This document shows positions 1 to 8,535 of a stretch of 64,000 bases of DNA, one piece after another (the first letter of the stretch is position 1; every line of letters begins with the position of its first letter). The notes under the pieces are model-generated. The model searched no databases. It was not told where the DNA came from and saw nothing but the letters and a program-made list of their open reading frames with translations. The position numbers and the translations under genes were made by a program. This stretch comes from Cognaticolwellia sediminilitoris (GTDB lineage: Bacteria > Pseudomonadota > Gammaproteobacteria > Enterobacterales > Alteromonadaceae). The stretch lies in contig NBOG01000001.1 in assembly GCA_002104535.1 (NCBI GenBank), positions 342,867-406,866 of the forward strand. Direction: 5' to 3'.

Positions 1-1342
1 TACATTTTCTACTTTCGATAACAACCGAGATACTTCGCTCAGAAGAGTCTTGTGCAATCGCAACCACGTTAACCCGTGCTTGTGCTAACGAACCGAAAAA
101 CTTAGCAGCAACACCTTGTTGATGGTGCATACCATCACCTACCAATGACACAATCGATAATTCGTGGGTTAATGTTAACGGCTCTAACAAACCATTGAGT
201 AATTCAAGTTCAAACTCTTCTTGCAGGCTCTGCTTTGCTTTATCAGCGTCTGCGGAGTAAATACAAAAACTGATACAATATTCGCTTGAAGACTGACTGA
301 TTAAAATCAGTGAAATATTCTCACGACTCATGGTAGCAAAAACACGACTTGCCATGCCCACCATACCTTTCATACCTGGCCCTGAAACATTAACCATAGT
401 TAAGTCATCAAGATTGGAAATTGCTTTCACCCGCTTGGTTTGATCATTTTCATTGGCGATTAACGTACCAGGAGCTTCAGGGTTGCCCGTATTTTTAATC
501 AAACAAGGGATATGATGCTGAGCGATAGGACCGATCGTTTTTGGGTGTAAAACGCTGGCACCAAAATAAGACAACTCCATTGCCTCTTGATAAGACAAGT
601 AATCTAATAACTGCGCTTCTTTAATTAAGCGAGGATCTGCGTTATAGACGCCATCAACATCGGTCCAAATTTCACAATACTCTGCCTCGCTACACACCGC
701 TAAAACAGCTGCGGAATAATCAGAGCCATTACGACCTAATGTTGTCACATTTCCTGTGCTGTCTACACCGATAAAACCAGGCATTAATGCAATAGTGTTG
801 AGTTCACTGTAAGTCTGCTGGAACTGTTCTTTACAAACCACAAGATCAGCCACAGCATTCATTGATATGTCATTAGTTCGAAGAAATTTTTCCGGTTCAA
901 TAACACTAACTTCGTAGTCCTCTACCGCTAATACTGACTTTAATAACGCAACACTTAAGCGTTCACCAATACTGATAATTCGAGCACGAACATGATCAGG
1001 ACAATAAGATAATAACGTTGCACCGTGCAAATATCGACTTAACTGCTGCTGCCAGCTTGCCAATATTTCTTCACAATGTTTTGGACAAAAATCAGGTAAA
1101 GTTGCAGAAAGGTTTTTAATAATATTTTCTATTGCATGCTGAAAGTGCAATAAATCGCTTTGCAATTTCTCTTCATCAGAAATATTTTCTGCCATGGCAA
1201 CAAGATGGTTAGTAACACCTTGAGGTGCAGAAACAACAACCGCTAACCGAGACGACTGACTTTTATTTTTAATGATACTCGCCACTTCAATGAAGCGTTG
1301 ACCAGAAGCCAAAGAAGAACCACCGAACTTTAAAACACGCAT
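1..1342 (-). CDS. thrA: Bifunctional aspartokinase/homoserine dehydrogenase I (5' part)
   Basis: This is the first and third step enzyme of threonine synthesis; only the N-terminal ~447 residues lie in the window, running off its left edge. The protein opens with the aspartokinase motif KFGGSS, has GRNGSDYSAA and the WTDVDG segment, and continues into the two ACT regulatory domains (SGPGMKGM, QSSSEYSISF, QGVAAKFF). The homoserine dehydrogenase half is outside. A GGGAG ribosome site precedes the ATG. LysC and MetL were considered, but the ThrA-like ACT linker and the Thr/Ile-rich leader just upstream identify thrA. Expression is expected to fall with charged tRNA-Thr and tRNA-Ile through the attenuator. 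Confidence 0.95.
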   Translation of the reverse strand, partial: MRVLKFGGSSLASGQRFIEVASIIKNKSQSSRLAVVVSAPQGVTNHLVAMAENISDEEKLQSDLLHFQHAIENIIKNLSATLPDFCPKHCEEILASWQQQLSRYLHGATLLSYCPDHVRARIISIGERLSVALLKSVLAVEDYEVSVIEPEKFLRTNDISMNAVADLVVCKEQFQQTYSELNTIALMPGFIGVDSTGNVTTLGRNGSDYSAAVLAVCSEAEYCEIWTDVDGVYNADPRLIKEAQLLDYLSYQEAMELSYFGASVLHPKTIGPIAQHHIPCLIKNTGNPEAPGTLIANENDQTKRVKAISNLDDLTMVNVSGPGMKGMVGMASRVFATMSRENISLILISQSSSEYCISFCIYSADADKAKQSLQEEFELELLNGLLEPLTLTHELSIVSLVGDGMHHQQGVAAKFFGSLAQARVNVVAIAQDSSERSISVVIESRKC

Positions 1343-1360
1343 TTATACTCCCTAAAAACG

Positions 1361-1392
1361 AAAAAAGCCCGTAACCTAATAGGTCACGGGCT
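1361..1392 (-). terminator. thr operon attenuator terminator
   Basis: A 12-bp stem (one G-T wobble) with a 3-base loop is followed by a run of T on the minus strand. It lies between the thrL stop and the thrA start, the position of a classical attenuator. Ribosome stalling on the leader would favour the alternative antiterminator fold. Confidence 0.92.
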
Positions 1393-1417
1393 TGATAAAA
1401 TAAATAAATTCTACACG

Positions 1418-1492
1418 TCAGCCGATGACCACGATCCTCGAGAGGGTGGTTTTGGTGGTAATAATAATAATTTGGCGAAGTAGATTTTTCAT
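1418..1492 (-). CDS. thrL: thr operon leader peptide (24 aa)
   Basis: This short frame was read directly from the minus strand. It codes for 24 residues starting MKNLLRQ and contains four consecutive Ile codons, then Thr-Thr-Lys-Thr-Thr, then further Ile codons, and ends in TGA 25 bases before the attenuator stem. A leader rich in the regulatory amino acids placed ahead of a terminator and thrA is the standard arrangement of threonine operon attenuation. A near-consensus -35 hexamer (TTGACA read on the minus strand, 1523-1528) lies upstream, though its matching -10 is unclear. Confidence 0.9.
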   Translation of the reverse strand: MKNLLRQIIIITTKTTLSRIVVIG

Positions 1493-1600
1493 AAGTTATA
1501 AAGTGCCTGATATGGATTTTTCTGTCAACCGGTATTTATGAATAAAAAGTTCTAACTTATGAATATAAGTATAATAGACTGAATATTTGATTAAATATAT

Positions 1601-2545
1601 TCACGCAACTACTTTTTTCTTGGCGATACAAACACGGTTTCGACCTAATTTTTTAGCCTGATAAAGCGCAATATCTGCATGGCTAATGAGGTCTTCATAA
1701 CGAAGATCCTGCTCATTTACAACAGCAACACCAATACTTACGGTTACTGTAATATTTTGTTCTTGAAATTCAATGATATTGTTCGCAATATCAATTCGAA
1801 TTCGCTCAGCGACTTCTTCGGCGCCAGCGAGATCAGTGTTTGGCAAAATTATTGCAAACTCTTCACCACCATAACGACCAAATAAATCGCCCATGCGTAA
1901 AAGTTCATTGATAGATTTCGCTGTTTCAATTAACGCAATATCGCCACCTTGATGACCATAAGTATCGTTCAACACTTTAAACTCATCTAAATCTAGCATG
2001 ATTAAGGCAAGGTCTTGTTTATATCGAACAGCTCTAGAAAACTCACTAGCTAAGCATTCTTCCCAATGTTTTCGATTAAACGTTTGCGTTAAACCATCAA
2101 TACGATTGGCAAGTGCTAACTCTTGTAATACTTTGGTTAATTGTGTTTGGTAATGACAAACATCGGTAACATCTTCGATTAAAATACAAATGCGTTCAGC
2201 ACCATTTTCCCCTTCAATAGGCATAAAGGTACAATTTTGAGCCATGAAATCACTATCTGTTGTGATAGGACGAGAATGAGATAGTTCAAAAAGGTGATGG
2301 CGCTGTTCCCAAGAACAAAATGATTGGTTTTTTAGTTGGATAACACTGGATAGTTTACGTTCGAACCACTTTCTTGGTAACTCAGGGAAAACTTTGAAAA
2401 TACTATTACCAATGACATCTTTATCACTTTTATTAGCATGCACTTTTAAAAATCGATTCCACATAAGAATGTTGAAGTCATGATCAAGAATCAAAATTCC
2501 AGTGTTTAATTGATCTGAAATATTTTTAGATAGTGCATCTAACAT
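1601..2545 (-). CDS. PAS-like/GGDEF diguanylate cyclase
   Basis: The 314-residue protein has an N-terminal PAS-like sensor region (about residues 8-130) and a C-terminal GGDEF domain. The active-site loop is GGEEF at 226-230 and the c-di-GMP inhibitory site RxxD is present at 217-220, so it should be an active, product-inhibited diguanylate cyclase. No membrane segment is seen, so it is probably cytoplasmic. It is the third gene of a tight operon with a CheC-like phosphatase (2-base gap) and a single-domain response regulator, which suggests its output is tied to phospho-signalling. The stimulus is unknown. Confidence 0.9.
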   Translation of the reverse strand: MLDALSKNISDQLNTGILILDHDFNILMWNRFLKVHANKSDKDVIGNSIFKVFPELPRKWFERKLSSVIQLKNQSFCSWEQRHHLFELSHSRPITTDSDFMAQNCTFMPIEGENGAERICILIEDVTDVCHYQTQLTKVLQELALANRIDGLTQTFNRKHWEECLASEFSRAVRYKQDLALIMLDLDEFKVLNDTYGHQGGDIALIETAKSINELLRMGDLFGRYGGEEFAIILPNTDLAGAEEVAERIRIDIANNIIEFQEQNITVTVSIGVAVVNEQDLRYEDLISHADIALYQAKKLGRNRVCIAKKKVVA

Positions 2546-2547
2546 AG

Positions 2548-3156
2548 TTAAAACTCTGCCAAGATACGATCAATTACCGTTTTAATATTTATAATCGCCT
2601 CTTCTGGAATTAATAGCACCATATCACAGTTAAATGAATAATCTGTGACTTGATAACTGATGCGTACTTTTAGCGCTAAATCCCAATTGAACGCTTGTTG
2701 TTGCAAGTGTTTATTAACTGAACCTAAACTCCCAGAGAGTAACCTAGGTGCGCTGTATGACATTTGATTATCTATTTGATTAGCAAAAACATTAAGGAAT
2801 GTGGTTGTCAAAATGGAACTTAAATCAATAATTTGTTCGTCAAAAGTCAACTCACCGGCTTCATATCCAAGTAGATCTGCTAGACGGTGGGAATCTTGCG
2901 GTTCATACATTAATAATGCTTCACCACGAATACCTTCATAACCAAAGAAGCCCTGACTGACAATTGCCGTAGCCGCTAAGTCTTCATTTAATGAGTCAAA
3001 CAAATGTTCAGCTCTGACTTGCTCAATACTTGGGACTTTTAAATATACGAAAGTATCTAAATAACGAGCAAGCTGATCACTTGCTTGTCCCATTGCAACA
3101 TTAATCAATTCTTGCAAACAATCCTGCTGATCTTCAGTTAAGTCAAATGCATTCAT
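2548..3156 (-). CDS. CheC/CheX-like phosphatase family protein
   Basis: The 202-residue protein resembles CheC-type phosphatases that dephosphorylate CheY-like regulators. The first helix motif retains the ExxN catalytic pair (E16, N19 in QELINVAMG), while the second equivalent motif is degenerate (DLSS in place of ExxN), so at most one active site is expected. It overlaps the upstream response regulator by 4 bases and is followed after 2 bases by a GGDEF gene, so the adjacent regulator is its obvious substrate. Function is inferred from family and context. Confidence 0.78.
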   Translation of the reverse strand: MNAFDLTEDQQDCLQELINVAMGQASDQLARYLDTFVYLKVPSIEQVRAEHLFDSLNEDLAATAIVSQGFFGYEGIRGEALLMYEPQDSHRLADLLGYEAGELTFDEQIIDLSSILTTTFLNVFANQIDNQMSYSAPRLLSGSLGSVNKHLQQQAFNWDLALKVRISYQVTDYSFNCDMVLLIPEEAIINIKTVIDRILAEF

Positions 3157-3518
3157 AGGAAACCATGTGTTCTCAATTGTTCATTTAAAATATCTAATTG
3201 TATGGGTTTGCGCAAAAAGGCTTTCGCGCCTAAATTTAATACACGAGTTTGCATTTCAGGCTGTACATCAGCTGAAATAACAAATACAGGTAAATCAATA
3301 TTTTCGTCTTTTAGAGCTTGCAGAACGCCTAGACCATCGATAACTGGCATCGTCAAATCTAGGAATAGAATGTCAACATTTTGACTTCTTAGAATTTCAA
3401 GTGCTTCTTCGCCATTAGTGGCTAATTGCACGTTAGTTGATAAATTTTCGGGAAGGCTTCTAAATACTTGCTTTCGGGCTAAGTTAGAGTCATCACAAAT
3501 AAGAACATTTGCACTCAT
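3153..3518 (-). CDS. Single-domain response regulator (CheY-like)
   Basis: This is a stand-alone receiver domain of 121 residues. The acidic pocket D9/D10, phosphoacceptor D54 (LFLDLTMP), the switch Ser at 82 and the conserved Lys at 104 (LRKP) are all present. It has no output domain, so it must act by protein contact. It is first in the operon with a CheC-like phosphatase and a diguanylate cyclase; no histidine kinase is adjacent, so its phosphodonor lies elsewhere. Confidence 0.9.
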   Translation of the reverse strand: MSANVLICDDSNLARKQVFRSLPENLSTNVQLATNGEEALEILRSQNVDILFLDLTMPVIDGLGVLQALKDENIDLPVFVISADVQPEMQTRVLNLGAKAFLRKPIQLDILNEQLRTHGFL

Positions 3519-4211
3519 TTGACGCTAATCCTTTATTATTTTTTTTATTAACGCTTAATTTACCCTACTTTTGCGCTGCTGTTAATTACTAATGGCAATA
3601 AATATGACGTTTTTTCAACTTTAACCTTCAATAATATAGCGGGTTTGACTGCCATTTTTATAAATCTGTTTTAAAAATAAAGACATAAAAACAACTCAGC
3701 ACTTAATTCTGCTCCACAGATTAGGTAATAGAAATATTGCTCTATTTCTATTACTGTTGTTATTTACCGTGTAAATAGCATAAATTTTATCGTCAATAAC
3801 TTATCTTGCTACATTTAAATGTGAAATATTGAGCTTCCAATAATGACAATCATAGCTATTTTTAGCACATAAAATCTAAAGTTTTATGTTATAAACCGAT
3901 CAGTAAATCAAGTAAAACTAATGATAAGATTGCTGATAATAGATAAATACAGCTAGTTTTCCAACGATCAGAGGTTAACTTCATCTTTCTCTCCTTAAGC
4001 AATAATTTAATGCTATTAAGCATGAAAAGTTTATTTCTTCATGCTTTCTAAGCAATATTTCAAAGCATTTCTCATGCCAAAACATTAAAACTTAAATAAA
4101 GGAATTAACTTTGCCTTACCAAGTAATATTTATAGTATTAGATGATAAATTTGTAAATAGCAGATTAAATTATTAAAAAGCGGTGCTAAATATTGCTTGA
4201 ACTTAATGGGG
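3519..4211. other. Intergenic region holding one short ORF
   Basis: Nearly 700 bases separate the response regulator operon from the YgjP-like gene. Apart from the 31-codon minus-strand ORF at 3889-3984, no coding frame, RNA gene or repeat was recognised. The sequence is strongly AT-rich. Confidence 0.5.
3889..3984 (-). CDS. Putative small membrane protein (31 aa)
   Basis: A 31-residue frame begins MKLTSDRWKT and continues as one hydrophobic helix of about 20 residues (CIYLLSAILSLVLLDLLIGL). It has a strong ribosome site, AAGGAG, six bases before its ATG, which is better than most annotated genes nearby. Size, single transmembrane span and lone position fit a small integral inner-membrane protein. 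No family was recognised and conservation could not be tested. Confidence 0.5.
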   Translation of the reverse strand: MKLTSDRWKTSCIYLLSAILSLVLLDLLIGL

Positions 4212-4940
4212 TTACGGCCAACGAAGAAAAGCCTGATGTTCACTTATCCATTGTTTTGCGTTTTGATATTTAGGAAAGTATTGGGCTACCAAAAGCCAGA
4301 ATTTGTTCGAATGGTTCATATATTTAAGGTGGCATAACTCATGAACAATAACATAGTCAACGACCCAGTTCGGTAGCATTTTTAGCAGGTAGTTAAAACT
4401 TAATTCACCGCGATTATTACAACTTCCCCAGCGTGCTTTGTATTTCCTGACTTTATATGATGTTGAATACAGAGAGGTTTGCTGTGAATATCTGGCTAAG
4501 TTATGTTTAATATAAGATTCTATACTTTCTTTAAACCAGCCCTCAAGATCTGACTTTACTTTTGCGATAACTAAATCTGAACTAAGACCGTGACGTTGAT
4601 AACGAGGATTGAGTATAACTGTTATGCTGTTATCCTCTTTATTATGGATAACACATTTTTTACCAAAATCTATAATAATTTTGTGGGGCAAACCATCGAT
4701 ATATATCGATGGTTTATTTATTTGATGTGCGTCAAGTGCCTGTAACGTATATTGAGGACTCAATAATGCCTGTTTTTTTTGCTGTGCTATTTTTTGCTCT
4801 AACCAAGTGGTTTTTAATTTTATCAACGAATCAATATAAGTCGTATTGACAAACTTTGGTGCTCTAACAATCACTTTTGAGTTACTTACTTGCAGTGCCA
4901 CGGTCTTTCGACGAGCACTACGAATTAACTGATATTCCAA
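4212..4940 (-). CDS. YgjP-like zinc metallopeptidase (DUF45)
   Basis: The C-terminal half carries the zinc protease motif HELCH with the downstream histidine-containing helix (MNHSNKFW) and the family hallmark KARWGSC. This matches the YgjP/DUF45 metallopeptidases, cytoplasmic proteins of about 240 residues with little-known substrates. The start is TTG, placed where family members begin; no upstream in-frame ATG exists. It is a lone gene. The protease fold is secure, the physiological role is not. Confidence 0.85.
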   Translation of the reverse strand: MEYQLIRSARRKTVALQVSNSKVIVRAPKFVNTTYIDSLIKLKTTWLEQKIAQQKKQALLSPQYTLQALDAHQINKPSIYIDGLPHKIIIDFGKKCVIHNKEDNSITVILNPRYQRHGLSSDLVIAKVKSDLEGWFKESIESYIKHNLARYSQQTSLYSTSYKVRKYKARWGSCNNRGELSFNYLLKMLPNWVVDYVIVHELCHLKYMNHSNKFWLLVAQYFPKYQNAKQWISEHQAFLRWP

Positions 4941-4996
4941 AGCACCACCAATATGTTGTTACTGTGTAACTATTACTTTATAACAAAAAACTTAAT

Positions 4997-5386
4997 TTAG
5001 GCTGCTACAACTTTACTAGTCGGTTTAGTTTTTGTAGCGGTGTCTTTAACTTTTTTAGGTTTATCTGAAGTGGGCTTATCGTTTTCATCAACAACAACGT
5101 CTACTTCTTCTTTAGTAACTTTTTTCTTAGCTACAGGTTTACTCTGCACTGCTTTTGCTTTTTTTGCTTGTAAAGCAATTAGCACATCTTCTCGGTTTTG
5201 TGCTAAATAAACACTGAGCTCTTCGCGAATACTTTCAGAAAGCTCAACAGGTGCGTGTTCAAACATTTCAGATAAATTATCTGCCATATCGAGCATTTTA
5301 TCGTATTCATCTGCGGCTTTTTTATCCATGAACGTTTCTACCTCCACACCTTGTCTTATCACGACAAATCGACTTTCAACTGCCAT
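4997..5386 (-). CDS. yebG: YebG family SOS-inducible protein
   Basis: The first ~75 residues (MAVESRFVVIRQG, KKAADEYDKMLD) match YebG, a small LexA-controlled protein of unknown biochemical role. The C-terminal ~50 residues are a Lys-rich, low-complexity tail with alternating basic and acidic stretches, longer than in E. coli YebG (96 aa there, 129 here) and possibly nucleic-acid binding. A LexA-box-like site lies about 80 bases upstream, supporting DNA-damage induction. Confidence 0.88.
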   Translation of the reverse strand: MAVESRFVVIRQGVEVETFMDKKAADEYDKMLDMADNLSEMFEHAPVELSESIREELSVYLAQNREDVLIALQAKKAKAVQSKPVAKKKVTKEEVDVVVDENDKPTSDKPKKVKDTATKTKPTSKVVAA

Positions 5387-5467
5387 TGTTTTCCCTTATT
5401 TCGCTGTTTACCAAATACAAAACATTAACATCATGTATCCAATATATAGATATATCACCACAACGTT

Positions 5468-5487
5468 AACTGTACATATTACCAGTA
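5468..5487. promoter_or_regulatory. Probable LexA (SOS) box of yebG
   Basis: The sequence CTG-N10-CAG with an AT-rich centre (CTGTACATATTACCAG, flanked by A on the left and TA on the right) matches the gammaproteobacterial LexA operator, with one deviation in the right half (CCAG for ACAG). It lies upstream of yebG, a known SOS gene in E. coli. Confidence 0.72.
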
Positions 5488-5817
5488 TCATACCTTTATT
5501 TTGTAAAAACACCAGAAAAGATTAATACACAGTATTGTTTTTGCTGTCTGCCTTACGATAAACGACTCACTTTCACTTAAATATTTTTCAAATATTGATC
5601 AGATGTAAAAGTTAATGTCATAAAAAGTAGAGTCAGGCCTTAAGAATCAAGTCACATTCATTTTTAATCAATTAGTTACTAGTGAAATAAGCATATCAAT
5701 AGGTAGATATTTATTTACATTCAATCTGTGCTTATTTACAACTTTTAATCATAAATGACTCACTATTAATAGCGTAAGTAACGTAAGTAACCTTTGGAAT
5801 ATATCAGGAGAATTAAA
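5488..5817. other. Intergenic region between yebG and DUF3718 gene
   Basis: This is the divergent promoter region of the two flanking genes. No further ORF with a ribosome site, RNA gene or repeat was recognised beyond the LexA box. Confidence 0.4.
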
Positions 5818-6165
5818 ATGAGAACGTTTAAACTATTAGCAGTAACTATCACTTGTTCAGTACTATCGATTACCAGCTTCAGTAGTCATGCTATGGATAA
5901 ATATGTTGAATCGGCTTTAATAGATGTATGTAAAACAAGTTTAAAAAATAACGTAGTTAAATTTAACAAAACAGTCAGCTCTTATAATTTACCGACAAAA
6001 AAAGTCGCTTTAAAAGTGATGTGTAATGGTGATGACATTATTACTTTTGCAGAAAAGCATGGTGCTATTAAAACGGCTGCTCAGTTGGAACGTAGTATTA
6101 AACATAATGTAAATATAATTGATGTTGCTAAAGTAGAAAAAATCAACGTGAATTTTGAGCTATAA
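5818..6165 (+). CDS. Exported DUF3718-type protein
   Basis: The 115-residue product has a Sec signal peptide (MRTFKLLAVT to SSHA) and a mature domain with two cysteines (VDVC-like VCKTS and VMCNG), fitting the DUF3718 family of small periplasmic proteins in Alteromonadales. The start chosen is the ATG at 5818 because CAGGAG lies seven bases upstream and the signal peptide begins there; a longer frame starts 24 bases earlier without a ribosome site. Function is unknown. Confidence 0.75.
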   Translation: MRTFKLLAVTITCSVLSITSFSSHAMDKYVESALIDVCKTSLKNNVVKFNKTVSSYNLPTKKVALKVMCNGDDIITFAEKHGAIKTAAQLERSIKHNVNIIDVAKVEKINVNFEL

Positions 6166-6251
6166 CAAAAATACAAGGAAGTTCTTTGATGGAGTATTTG
6201 AATCAACTATGCAAACACACAAAATGAGTCTTTGCATAGTTGTTTATAAAT

Positions 6252-7637
6252 TTACTTTAACTCTCTTACTCTAAAGGTTCGCCCTTTAAGCTTTCCATGG
6301 GTTAATTTATTTAATGCTTTTCGGGTTACCATTTTATCAACGGCAACATACGCCCAGTTTGGGCCTAGTTGAATTTTACCTACCTGTTCAAAGCTAATAC
6401 CATTTTCGCCAGTTAAGGCACCAACAATATCACCAGGTCTCACTTTTTGCTTTTTACCGCCGTCAATTTGTATTGTCGCCATTTTAGGAGTAAAAACACT
6501 ACGTTCTAATATATCGCTATTAGGCAGCTCTTCACCTTCGATACGCCTTTCTAGATAATCTTCCAGCAAGCCAATTTTATAGCGGTCTTTGTCACTAAAT
6601 AATGAAAAGGCTTTACCTGTACTACCTGCTCTACCTGTACGACCAACACGATGAACATGTACTTCACTATCATGGGCAATATGATAGTTAAATACCGCAT
6701 CTAATGCAGCAATATCTAAACCACGAGCAGCAACATCTGTCGCCACAAGTACCGAAGCACTTTTATTAGAAAAACGAACTAAAGTTTGATCACGATCTTT
6801 TTGCTCTAAATCGCCATGCAATGCCACAACACCAAAACCATAGGCAGCTAACTTATTCGCAACACTTTGAGTTTCTTTTTTGGTATTACAGAAAATTATG
6901 CTGGATTCAGGCTGATGAGTTAACAATAACGATCTAATTGCAATAAGACGATCTTCGTCAGTTTCAACCTGATAAAAATGTTGTTCAATATTACTGTTTT
7001 CGTGATTAGACTCAACTTTAATGATCGCTGGTGTTTGTAAATAACGATTAGCAATTACTTGAATTTGTTCAGGAAATGTAGCACTGAATAGCAAAGTTTG
7101 TCTTTGTTGTGGTATTTGATCAACGATATTATCTAATGCTGCTTGAAAGCCCATATCTAACATACGGTCAGCTTCATCTAACACTAACGTATCAACATGC
7201 GCTAAAGATAAAGTATTGCGACCTAAATGATCTTCAATTCTACCTGGCGTACCAACAATAATATGTGCGCCATGCTCCAACGAACCGACTTGTGGACCAA
7301 ATGGAGTACCGCCACATAAAGTCAGTACTTTAATATTATGTACTGCCCTTGCTAAGTTTCTAATTTCTTTCGCGACTTGATCGGCTAATTCACGTGTAGG
7401 ACAAAGCACTAAGGTTTGGATCCTAAACTTTTTAACTTGTAGTTTATTCAAAAGACCCAAGCCAAATGCAGCCGTTTTACCAGAGCCAGTTTTACCTTGA
7501 GCAATAACATCTTGCCCCGCTAAAATAGCCGGTAGGCTTTTCGCTTGTATCTCGGTCATCTCATGGTAACCAAGTGATGAAAGGTTGTCTAAAATTGCGG
7601 GTTGCAAGCTAAGTGATGAAAATTTGCTGTCGCTCAA
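6252..7637 (-). CDS. dbpA: ATP-dependent RNA helicase DbpA
   Basis: This is a DEAD-box helicase of 461 residues acting in 50S ribosome assembly. Visible motifs are the Q motif region, Walker A GKTGSGKT (48-55), DEAD in VLDEADRMLD, SAT in LLFSAT, and HRVGRTGRAG. The last ~75 residues form the DbpA RNA-binding domain (QIDGGKKQKVRPGDIVGAL) that recognises 23S rRNA hairpin 92. The start is TTG, with AGGA nine bases upstream. Length matches E. coli DbpA (457). Confidence 0.93.
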   Translation of the reverse strand: MSDSKFSSLSLQPAILDNLSSLGYHEMTEIQAKSLPAILAGQDVIAQGKTGSGKTAAFGLGLLNKLQVKKFRIQTLVLCPTRELADQVAKEIRNLARAVHNIKVLTLCGGTPFGPQVGSLEHGAHIIVGTPGRIEDHLGRNTLSLAHVDTLVLDEADRMLDMGFQAALDNIVDQIPQQRQTLLFSATFPEQIQVIANRYLQTPAIIKVESNHENSNIEQHFYQVETDEDRLIAIRSLLLTHQPESSIIFCNTKKETQSVANKLAAYGFGVVALHGDLEQKDRDQTLVRFSNKSASVLVATDVAARGLDIAALDAVFNYHIAHDSEVHVHRVGRTGRAGSTGKAFSLFSDKDRYKIGLLEDYLERRIEGEELPNSDILERSVFTPKMATIQIDGGKKQKVRPGDIVGALTGENGISFEQVGKIQLGPNWAYVAVDKMVTRKALNKLTHGKLKGRTFRVRELK

Positions 7638-7762
7638 CGTATAAATCCTAAAGTAAAAATAATTGCCGTTATTTTACACGCTTTAGCTCTCGCAAGCACA
7701 GTTTTACTAAATTTATTATTAGCGGGAGAGTTTAAGCTATAACTTAGCAAGCTTTTTTGGGT

Positions 7763-8506
7763 TCAGTTGGCGTCAGTGAATAGATTAACAAGTGATGAAG
7801 TAAAGGCTTCTGGTGATTCTAAAGGTAACATATGCCCCGTATTTTCAACGGTAATTAATGAAATATTATCTTCAGCGTTAAAGAGTTGGAACAACTCATT
7901 TTCAAGTTCAGCTAAATCAACCAAGCAGTCTGTATCACCGACCAAGAATGTTATCGGTAAGCTCAATTGAGCTAAAAGCGGTATTAGATTCGGGCGCTGC
8001 ATTGAAACGCCTAATTGATGCAACAAAACGTCAACACCACACTCGCGGTCCATTTCGGTAATCGTTTGCTTTATCCCTAAATAACGATTGGCTTTAATCT
8101 GTTGAATATTGGGATGCAACAGATCATCAATGCGTTTATTAGGAATACCCGAATAGCCGCGCTGATTTATCCAATTAATCGTCCGTTTCCGCTGTTTAAT
8201 TTCAGCATCTGGCAAGTTTTTCGGAAAATTGGATGTGACCACTAAATGCTTCAGTCGACTCCCGAGTTTTAAAGCGATGGCACTGGCAATATAACCTCCG
8301 AGTGAAAAACCCACTAAAATCGCATCGTCGGCAACAATTTGAGCGGCCAATTCATGCACCACTTCATCCATTGAACCTGTGCTAGGAATAGTTAAATGTA
8401 CTAACTGATAGTCTTCATGGTATTGCTGACGTAATAATTGCCACGCCGGTTGCCACAAACTTTGGTTACACATAGTACCGGGAATAAAATAAAGGGTTTG
8501 AGGCAC
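7763..8506 (-). CDS. Alpha/beta hydrolase
   Basis: The 247-residue protein has the alpha/beta-hydrolase nucleophile elbow GFSLGG, an acid residue in VGDTDCLVD and the catalytic His in NTGHMLPLE. No signal peptide is visible, so it should be cytoplasmic. The start is GTG. It lies between dbpA and moeA, 29 bases from moeA, and may be cotranscribed with moeA. Substrate cannot be predicted. Confidence 0.82.
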   Translation of the reverse strand: MPQTLYFIPGTMCNQSLWQPAWQLLRQQYHEDYQLVHLTIPSTGSMDEVVHELAAQIVADDAILVGFSLGGYIASAIALKLGSRLKHLVVTSNFPKNLPDAEIKQRKRTINWINQRGYSGIPNKRIDDLLHPNIQQIKANRYLGIKQTITEMDRECGVDVLLHQLGVSMQRPNLIPLLAQLSLPITFLVGDTDCLVDLAELENELFQLFNAEDNISLITVENTGHMLPLESPEAFTSSLVNLFTDAN

Positions 8507-8535
8507 GTTAAGATCTCTTTATTTCAGTCATGAAT

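Noticed and set aside
1-1342. Aspartokinase LysC or MetL
   Set aside because: The ACT region and the Thr/Ile leader with attenuator directly upstream indicate ThrA.
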